A stretch of 64,000 nt of DNA from RBG-16-66-20 sp964564865 (lineage in GTDB: Bacteria; Pseudomonadota; Gammaproteobacteria; Burkholderiales; SG8-39), in the NCBI GenBank assembly GCA_964564865.1, contig CAZMDA010000001.1, forward strand, positions 75,671 to 139,670, read 5' to 3'. The notes beneath the pieces are model-generated. The model was not told the DNA's origin. It did not search any database and saw only the letters and a list, made by a program, of their open reading frames with translations. The position numbers were made by a program, and so were the translations under genes. Each line of letters starts with the position of its first letter. Position 1 is the stretch's first letter. Below, in pieces: positions 56,851-64,000 of this stretch.

Positions 56851-57456
56851 ATGGAAACCGCGCTGATTGCGCTTGCCGCGTACTGCCTGGGCTCGATCTC
56901 GTTCGCCGTGCTGGTGACGCGGCTGATGCGCCTGCCCGACCCGCGCAGCTACGGCTCGAAGAACCCGGGCGCGACCAACGTGCTGCGCTCGGGCAGCAAG
57001 CTGGCCGCGGCGCTCACGCTGCTGGGCGACACCGGCAAGGGCGCGCTGGCGGTCTGGCTGGCGACGCTGTGGACCGGCGTGCCGGCGGCGGCGGGCGCCG
57101 ACGCGCCGGTGGCGGGGGCGATGGCGTTCCTGGGGCACCTCTATCCGGCGTTCCACGGCTTCAAGGGCGGCAAGGGCGTCGCCACGGCGGCGGGCGTGCT
57201 GCTCGCGATCGACCCGTGGCTGGGCCTGGGCGTGCTCGCCAGCTTCGCCATCATGATCCTCTTCTTCCGCATGGTGTCGCTCGCCTCGATCACCGCCGCG
57301 CTGTTCGCGCCGTTCTGGGCCTTCTGGCTGTTCGGCGCGCGTCCGGTCGTGCCGGCGGTGGCGGCGATCGCGATCCTGCTCATCTGGCGCCACCACGAGA
57401 ACATCGGGCGCATCCTGCGCGGCGAGGAAAGCCGGCTGGGACAAAGGAAGACATGA
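56851..57456 (+). CDS. plsY: Acyl-phosphate:glycerol-3-phosphate acyltransferase
   Basis: This 201-residue protein has five membrane helices. The three PlsY motifs are present: SKNPGATNVLRSG (about residues 35-47), a central HLYPAFHGFKGGKGVAT, and RHHENIGRILRGEE near the C-terminus. It uses acyl-phosphate to start phospholipid synthesis at the inner membrane. A TATAGAAT sequence (56835-56842) sits just before the ATG. The stop overlaps the following ATG (ATGA). Confidence 0.96.
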   Translation: METALIALAAYCLGSISFAVLVTRLMRLPDPRSYGSKNPGATNVLRSGSKLAAALTLLGDTGKGALAVWLATLWTGVPAAAGADAPVAGAMAFLGHLYPAFHGFKGGKGVATAAGVLLAIDPWLGLGVLASFAIMILFFRMVSLASITAALFAPFWAFWLFGARPVVPAVAAIAILLIWRHHENIGRILRGEESRLGQRKT

Positions 57457-58388
57457 AGACACTGGTGCTGGGCGCGGGCGGCGTGGGCGGATACTTCGGC
57501 GGGCGGATGGTCGAGGCCGGGGCGGATGTGACCTTCCTGGTCCGGCCGAAGCGGGCCGGGATCCTGGCGCGGGACGGCCTGCGCATCGCCAGCCCCCATG
57601 GCAACGCGAAGCTGAAGGTGAAGTGCGTGACGCAGGAGGCCGTGAAGCCGGAATACGACGTCGTCATGTTCACCGCGAAAGCCTACGACCTCCCCAGCGC
57701 CATGGACGCCATCGCCCCGGCGATGGCCGGCAAGGCGCTCGCGCTGCCGTTCCTGAACGGCATGGCGCACCTGCAGGCGCTGGACGCGCGCTTCGGGCGC
57801 GACAAGGTGATGGGCGGGGTCGCCTACATCGCGGCGACGCTGGCGCCGGACGGCGAGGTGCGCCACCTGAACGACACCCACCGCATCGTCTTCGGGCCGC
57901 GCGCCACGGCGCAGAAGGCGGGTTGCGATGCGCTTTCGGCCGCGCTTGCCGGCGTGAGGTTCGACTGGAAGCAGCTCGAAGACATCGAGCAGGCGATGTG
58001 GGACAAGTGGGTGCTGCTGGCGACCCTGGCGGGGATGACCTGCCTGATGCGCGCGCCGGTGGGCGACTACATGGCCACCGGCGCGGGCGAGAAGCTGGTG
58101 CTGGCCCTGCTGGCGGAGAACGCCGCCGTGGCGCGCGCCGCGGGATTCCCGACCGGGGAGGCGGCGCTTTCCAACTACCGGGGCATCCTGACGCAGAAGG
58201 GCTCGAGCTTCGCCGCCTCGATGATGCGCGACGTGGAAGCGGGCGGCGCCACCGAGGGCGAGCACATCCTGGGCGCGCTGCTCGCGCTGGCCGCGAAGCA
58301 CGGCGTCGCCACGCCGCTGCTGGAGGTGGCGGCGACGCACCTTGAGGCCTATGCGGCGCGGCGCCTCCGCGAAGGCAAAGCTAGGTGA
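57453..58388 (+). CDS. 2-dehydropantoate 2-reductase family protein (ApbA/PanE)
   Basis: This is a 311-residue protein. The Rossmann motif is VLGAGGVGGYFGGRM at the N-terminus, followed by VMFTAKAYDLPSAM and FLNGMAHLQAL with the conserved Asn. The C-terminal helical domain has WDKWVLLATLAGMTCLMRAPVG with the catalytic Lys and KGSSFAASMMRDVEAGGATEGEHILG. It reduces ketopantoate to pantoate with NADPH, or acts on a related keto acid; several paralogues are common in this lineage, so panE is not certain. The ATG overlaps plsY; the end overlaps tsaD by 8 bases. Confidence 0.88.
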   Translation: MKTLVLGAGGVGGYFGGRMVEAGADVTFLVRPKRAGILARDGLRIASPHGNAKLKVKCVTQEAVKPEYDVVMFTAKAYDLPSAMDAIAPAMAGKALALPFLNGMAHLQALDARFGRDKVMGGVAYIAATLAPDGEVRHLNDTHRIVFGPRATAQKAGCDALSAALAGVRFDWKQLEDIEQAMWDKWVLLATLAGMTCLMRAPVGDYMATGAGEKLVLALLAENAAVARAAGFPTGEAALSNYRGILTQKGSSFAASMMRDVEAGGATEGEHILGALLALAAKHGVATPLLEVAATHLEAYAARRLREGKAR

Positions 58389-59406
58389 TCTCTTCGAGGT
58401 CCCAGCGGGGGTGAACCGAGAACCCGCCTGAGGTGTTGCTTTGGACCTTCCCAGATCGCCTGTGCAGCGATAAAGCTGCTGCACAGGCGATCATGGCTCC
58501 GTTATCGGTGCAGAGTTCGGGTTCGGGGTAGAAAACTTCGAATCCGTCTGTTGTCGCGGCTTCGCCGAGGGCGGCGCGGAGTTGCTTGTTTGCGCCGACG
58601 CCTCCGGCAACGACCAGGCTCTTCATCCCGGTCTTCTTCAGCGCCTTGACGCATTTCGCGACCAGCACCTCGACCGCCGCATCCACGAACGCGCGCGCCA
58701 CGTCGGCATGGAACTGCGGATCCGGTTCCCTGCCGCGCACCAGCGTCAGCACCGCGGTCTTGAGTCCCGAAAAACTGAAGTCGAGGTCGTCGCTATGGAT
58801 CATCGGCCGCGGCAGCTTGTGGCGGCCCGGCACGCCGGACTCGGCGAGCTTCGACACCGCCGGGCCGCCCGGGTAGCCCAGGCCGAGGAGCTTGGCGGTC
58901 TTGTCGAAGGCTTCGCCGGCGGCGTCGTCCAGGGTTTCGCCCAGGAGTTCGTAGCTCCCGGCGGCGGTCACCTTCATCAACTGGGTGTGGCCGCCTGACA
59001 CCAGCAAGGCGACGAACGGAAATTTCGGCGGGCGCGCCGAGAGCATCGGCGACAGCAGGTGCCCCTCCATGTGGTGGACGCCGATCGCCGGCACGCCCAG
59101 CGCGAAGGCAAGGCCGTGCGCGAAGGCGGCGCCGGCCAGGAGCGCGCCGGCAAGCCCGGGGCCCTGGGTGTAGGCGATGGCCCCGAGGTCCTCTACCCGC
59201 CGGCCGGCCTCGCCCAGCACGCCCCGGGCGAGCGGCACCAGCCTGCGGATATGGTCCCGGGAGGCCAGTTCGGGCACCACGCCGCCATAGGCCTCGTGCA
59301 TCGCCACCTGGGAGTGGATCGCATGGGCGAGCAGGCGCGCCGCCTCGGTGTCGTACAACGCGAGGCCGGTCTCGTCGCAGGAGCTTTCGATGCCCAGGAT
59401 CAGCAT
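58381..59406 (-). CDS. tsaD: tRNA N6-threonylcarbamoyladenosine transferase
   Basis: This 341-residue protein is of the Kae1/TsaD family, starting MLILGIESSCDETGLALYDT at ATG 59406. It carries HEAYGGVVPELASRDH, the iron-ligand motif HHMEGHLLSPML, LLVSGGHTQLM, SFSGLKTAVLTLV and VVAGGVGANKQLRAAL. It transfers threonylcarbamoyl from TC-AMP (made by the Sua5-type enzyme at 18670) onto A37 of tRNA. It is divergent from rpsU, as in many proteobacteria. The 3' end overlaps the PanE-family gene. Confidence 0.96.
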   Translation of the reverse strand: MLILGIESSCDETGLALYDTEAARLLAHAIHSQVAMHEAYGGVVPELASRDHIRRLVPLARGVLGEAGRRVEDLGAIAYTQGPGLAGALLAGAAFAHGLAFALGVPAIGVHHMEGHLLSPMLSARPPKFPFVALLVSGGHTQLMKVTAAGSYELLGETLDDAAGEAFDKTAKLLGLGYPGGPAVSKLAESGVPGRHKLPRPMIHSDDLDFSFSGLKTAVLTLVRGREPDPQFHADVARAFVDAAVEVLVAKCVKALKKTGMKSLVVAGGVGANKQLRAALGEAATTDGFEVFYPEPELCTDNGAMIACAAALSLHRRSGKVQSNTSGGFSVHPRWDLEEIT

Positions 59407-59452
59407 GGGCCGGGAGTGTAGCCGGGACTGGCAAGGAGGGCCGGATTCCGGA

Positions 59453-59458
59453 TATAAT
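59453..59458 (+). promoter_or_regulatory. -10 box of the rpsU operon
   Basis: A perfect TATAAT at 59453-59458 lies 41 bases before rpsU. A weak TGGCAA at 59429-59434 is 18 bases upstream as a possible -35. It is the best -10 match I noticed in the window and suits a ribosomal-protein/primase/sigma operon. Confidence 0.65.
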
Positions 59459-59499
59459 TCAAGTCTTTCCGCCCCACCAGCCCACAGGACCTGCAAAGC

Positions 59500-59712
59500 A
59501 TGCCGACCGTACGCGTCAAGGAAAACGAACCCTTCGAAGTGGCCATGCGCCGCTTCAAGCGCACCGTGGAAAAGACAGGGCTGCTCACCGAGTTGCGCGC
59601 CCGCGAGTACTACGAGAAGCCCACCACCGAGCGGAAGCGCAAGCTGGCCGCCGCGGTGAAGCGCCACCACAAGCGCCTGCGCAGCCAGATGCTGCCGGCC
59701 AAGATGTACTAG
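59500..59712 (+). CDS. rpsU: 30S ribosomal protein S21
   Basis: This 70-residue basic protein begins MPTVRVKENEPFEVAMRRFK and contains GLLTELRAREYYEKPTTERK and ends RLRSQMLPAKMY, an unmistakable S21. It sits on the platform of the 30S subunit near the anti-Shine-Dalgarno. It is the first gene of the macromolecular-synthesis operon and is followed by an intrinsic terminator that can lower transcription of yqeY, dnaG and rpoD. Confidence 0.98.
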   Translation: MPTVRVKENEPFEVAMRRFKRTVEKTGLLTELRAREYYEKPTTERKRKLAAAVKRHHKRLRSQMLPAKMY

Positions 59713-59737
59713 ATCCGGACGGCAAAGCCCGTCCGCG

Positions 59738-59765
59738 ACGCCCTGGCTTGCCGCCGGGGCGTTTT
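59738..59765 (+). terminator. Intrinsic terminator after rpsU
   Basis: ACGCCCTGGC (59738-59747) pairs with GCCGGGGCGT (59753-59762) in a 10-bp stem with one T-G pair and a 5-base loop, followed by TTTCATTT. It lies 25 bases after rpsU and 20 bases before yqeY. A terminator here is a classic feature of the rpsU-dnaG-rpoD operon. Confidence 0.85.
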
Positions 59766-59785
59766 CATTTGGGGGTCCAGACGAC

Positions 59786-60229
59786 ATGACGCTCAAAGAC
59801 CGCATCACCGAGGACATGAAGGCCGCGATGCGCGCCAAGGACGGCCAGCGCCTGTCCGCGGTGCGCCTGCTGCTGGCGGCGATGAAGCAGAAGGAAGTCG
59901 ACGAACGGGTCGAGCTCGCCGATGCCGACGTGCTCTCGATCATCGACAAGATGGTGAAGCAGCGCCGCGAGTCCATCGCCCAGTACGAGAAGGCCGCCCG
60001 CGCCGACCTTGCCGCCCAGGAGCAGTTCGAGATCGGCGTGCTCTCGGCCTACCTGCCGCAGCAGATGACCGAGGCGGAAGTCGCCGAGGCGGTCGCGGCC
60101 GCGGTGGCCGAGTCCGGCGCCGCGAGCGTCAAGGACATGGGCAAGGCCATGGCTCTGCTCAAGCCGCGCCTGGCGGGCAAGGCCGACATGGGCAAGGTCT
60201 CGGCGCTGTTGAAATCCAGGCTGTCCTGA
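59786..60229 (+). CDS. yqeY: GatB/YqeY domain-containing protein
   Basis: This 147-residue helical protein opens MTLKDRITEDMKAAMRAKD and has LSAVRLLLAAMKQKEVDERV, VKQRRESIAQYEKAARADLA and QFEIGVLSAYLPQQMTEAEV. The family resembles the tail of the GatB amidotransferase subunit; its own activity is not established. It lies between rpsU and dnaG, a common arrangement in betaproteobacteria. Confidence 0.94.
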   Translation: MTLKDRITEDMKAAMRAKDGQRLSAVRLLLAAMKQKEVDERVELADADVLSIIDKMVKQRRESIAQYEKAARADLAAQEQFEIGVLSAYLPQQMTEAEVAEAVAAAVAESGAASVKDMGKAMALLKPRLAGKADMGKVSALLKSRLS

Positions 60230-60296
60230 AAACAGGGACAGGCCACGGTTTTCGGCGGAGAATCGTGCAACGTACCTGGTTGCCTGGTTTTCCTCG

Positions 60297-62054
60297 GTGA
60301 TACCCGACAGCTTCAAGCAGGACCTGCTCAACCGCGTCGACGTCGTGGACGTGGTGTCGCGCTTCGTGCAGCTGAAGAAGGCCGGCGCCAACCTGCAGGG
60401 CCTGTGCCCGTTCCACACCGAGAAGTCGCCCTCGTTCACCGTCAGCCCGGCCAAGCAGTTCTACCACTGCTTCGGCTGCGGGGCGCACGGCAACGCCATC
60501 GGCTTCCTGATGGCGTACTCCAGCCTGGGCTACGTGGACGCGATCAAGGAGCTCGCCGGCGGCGTCGGCATGCAGGTGCCGGAGTGGCAGCCGAGTTCGC
60601 CCGAGGCGGCGGCGCGCAAGGAGCGCGAGACCGACCTGCTGCCGCTGATGGAGAAGGCGATGAACTTCTACCGCGGCGAGCTGAAGAAGTCGCCGCGCGC
60701 CATCGAGTACCTGAAGGGCCGCGGCCTGTCGGGCGAGATCGCGGCGCGCTTCCGGATCGGCTACGCGCCCGACGACTGGCAGGGACTGAAGGCGGCGTTC
60801 CCGAACTACGAGGACAAGGCGCTGGCGGAGGCCGGGCTGGTGGTGGTGAACGAGGACAAGCGCTACGACCGCTTCCGCGACCGCGTCATGTTCCCGATCC
60901 ACAACGCGCGCGGCGCGGTGATCGGCTTCGGCGGGAGGGTGCTCGGGGACGGGGAGCCGAAGTACCTGAACTCCCCGGAGACGCCGCTGTTCGAGAAGGG
61001 CCGCGAGGTCTACGGCCTGGTGCAGGCGCGCGACGCGATCCGCACCGCCGGCCGCGCGCTGGTGGTCGAAGGCTACATGGACGTGGTGGCGCTGGCGCAG
61101 TTCGGCGTCGGCTACGCGGTGGCCACGCTGGGCACCGCCACCACCCCGGTGCACGTGACGAAGCTGCTGCGCCTCGCCGACGAGCTGGTGTTCTGCTTCG
61201 ACGGCGACGCCGCCGGCCGCAAGGCGGCGTGGCGCGCGCTGGAGGTGAGCCTGCCCCTCGCCACCGACGCCAAGCCGGTGAGGTTCCTGTTCCTGCCGGA
61301 GAAGGACGACCCGGACAGCTACATCCGGGCCCATGGCAGGGAGGCCTTTGACCAGAGGGTGCGGGAGGCGCAGACGCTGTCCGCGTTCCTGATCGCGGAG
61401 CTGCAGGCCGGCCTGGACCTCGCCAGCGCGGAAGGACGCTCGCAGTTCGTCGCCCGCGCCACGCCGCACCTGCAGAAGGTGACCGCGCCGGTGCTGAGGC
61501 TGCAGATCGGGCGGGAGGTGGCGCGGCTCTCCGGCCTGGCGGTCGAGGACATCGAGCGCCTGGTCTCCCCGGGCAACGCCCCGGTGCGCTACCAGAATCG
61601 CGCGCCGGCGCGGGCCGCGCCGCCGATGACGGTCTCCCAGGAACGCAACCTGTTGCGCTGCGTGCTGTCCAACCCTGCGCTGGCGGCGGAAATCGACGAC
61701 GAGTTGCTCGATGCGGACCTGCCGGAGACGGCGGCGTTGCGCGCCGTGGCGGAGTTCGCGCCGGAGCCCGGCCTGAGCGGGGCCATGCTCGTGGAGCGCT
61801 TCCAGGGCACGGAGCACGAGCAGGTCGTGTTCCAGGCGATGGCCTCGAGCATGGCGGGCGAGGGCGGCGAAGGCGGGGAAGCGGATGCCGGCGTGGCGCA
61901 GGAGTTCCACCAGATCCAGCTCGCGCTGCGCATCAAGCGCAAGCACCAGGAGATCGATGCCCTGACCAGCCGGGTCGGCAGCAATCCGGCGCTGGCAGGG
62001 GAACTGAACCAGCGGGTGAAGGAATTGCACCTGCTGAAGGCACAGAGGGCTTGA
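60297..62054 (+). CDS. dnaG: DNA primase
   Basis: This is a 585-residue primase. The zinc-binding domain shows LCPFHTEKSPSFTVSP and FYHCFGCGAHGNAIGF (C-x2-H and C-x2-C). The TOPRIM core shows VVEGYMDVVALAQ and LVFCFDGDAAGRKAA. A C-terminal DnaB-interaction region follows from about residue 440. It starts at GTG 60297 (MIPDSFKQDLLNRVDVVDVV); no good ribosome-binding site is visible, in keeping with the low expression of DnaG. It makes RNA primers for replication. It lies 67 bases after yqeY. Confidence 0.97.
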   Translation: MIPDSFKQDLLNRVDVVDVVSRFVQLKKAGANLQGLCPFHTEKSPSFTVSPAKQFYHCFGCGAHGNAIGFLMAYSSLGYVDAIKELAGGVGMQVPEWQPSSPEAAARKERETDLLPLMEKAMNFYRGELKKSPRAIEYLKGRGLSGEIAARFRIGYAPDDWQGLKAAFPNYEDKALAEAGLVVVNEDKRYDRFRDRVMFPIHNARGAVIGFGGRVLGDGEPKYLNSPETPLFEKGREVYGLVQARDAIRTAGRALVVEGYMDVVALAQFGVGYAVATLGTATTPVHVTKLLRLADELVFCFDGDAAGRKAAWRALEVSLPLATDAKPVRFLFLPEKDDPDSYIRAHGREAFDQRVREAQTLSAFLIAELQAGLDLASAEGRSQFVARATPHLQKVTAPVLRLQIGREVARLSGLAVEDIERLVSPGNAPVRYQNRAPARAAPPMTVSQERNLLRCVLSNPALAAEIDDELLDADLPETAALRAVAEFAPEPGLSGAMLVERFQGTEHEQVVFQAMASSMAGEGGEGGEADAGVAQEFHQIQLALRIKRKHQEIDALTSRVGSNPALAGELNQRVKELHLLKAQRA

Positions 62055-62068
62055 ACAGGCGGGCCCGA

Positions 62069-62102
62069 AAAGCCGCCTGAGGAGGCGGCTTTACGGTAAA
62101 AT
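62069..62102 (+). promoter_or_regulatory. Hairpin and -10-like box between dnaG and rpoD
   Basis: AAAGCCGCCT (62069-62078) pairs perfectly with AGGCGGCTTT (62083-62092) around GAGG, directly followed by a TAAAAT box at 62097-62102. The hairpin can end dnaG transcripts and the -10 box could give rpoD its own promoter. No clear -35 is seen. A T-run (TTTTTTT) lies further on at about 62110. Confidence 0.55.
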
Positions 62103-62175
62103 CCCGCACTTTTTTTCGGCCCCTCCGCAGGTCAGCCTGCAAGCGGGCCGCAGCCGCACTCATCCAGGGGCAAGC

Positions 62176-64000
<1,825 letters not shown>

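Overview
The window is a very GC-rich bacterial chromosome segment that looks betaproteobacterial (Burkholderiales-like). The grounds are several Bug/TctC-type periplasmic binding proteins, the rpsU-yqeY-dnaG-rpoD macromolecular-synthesis order with tsaD divergent, a lysine/alanine-rich N-terminal extension on RpoD, and tight operons joined by ATGA/GTGA/TTGA stop-start overlaps. I see no tRNA, rRNA, CRISPR array or insertion sequence. No gene-free stretch exceeds about 200 bases.

Layout. 1-6 kb: a gluconolactonase-type gene (cut by the window edge), a uronate-dehydrogenase-like gene and a GldA/F/G + DUF4340 ABC-export operon. 6.1-9.05 kb: a complete tripartite tricarboxylate transporter (tctC-B-A). 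9-15 kb: EamA exporter, polysaccharide deacetylase, XRE regulator, typA, and an rhlE helicase that appears to start at ATT. 15.1-19.6 kb: class I aldolase, purC, purE, purK, tsaC. 20-21.5 kb: a PhoD-type phosphatase.

21.5-55 kb is the accessory heart and reads as an organosulfonate catabolic region. A LacI regulator with a clear promoter and operator controls a HisD-family dehydrogenase resembling sulfopropanediol dehydrogenase HpsN, with an SDR, a sulfatase, a Bug protein and a Zn-alcohol dehydrogenase. A compositionally different island (about 28.3-39.87 kb) carries a GntR regulator and four genes matching methanesulfonate monooxygenase msmABCD. The alpha subunit has the rare C-X-H-X26-C-X2-H Rieske spacing. 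The island continues with an epimerase, an aldehyde dehydrogenase, a Bug protein, a b-cytochrome-like membrane protein and a fused FeS/molybdopterin oxidoreductase that could be a cytoplasmic sulfite dehydrogenase. At its right edge a second GntR gene runs into a lacI remnant. Beyond it lie suyAB (sulfolactate sulfo-lyase), an alpha/beta hydrolase, SdhB/C/D-like subunits, a Bug protein, a two-subunit class I fumarase split by a chalcone-isomerase-like gene, a TAXI-TRAP transporter, an SdhA/FrdA-like flavoprotein lacking the covalent-FAD histidine, and an Ldh2-family dehydrogenase that could be sulfolactate dehydrogenase (ComC-like) or malate dehydrogenase. Together these could turn dihydroxypropanesulfonate/sulfolactate into pyruvate plus sulfite, methanesulfonate into formaldehyde plus sulfite, and sulfite into sulfate. 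This integration is an inference.

55-64 kb is housekeeping: xerD, ybaK, folB, plsY, panE-like, tsaD, rpsU, yqeY, dnaG and rpoD (cut by the window end).

Three gaps between convergent genes each hold a perfect palindrome of one family (TGT-N3-CGATCG-N3-ACA).
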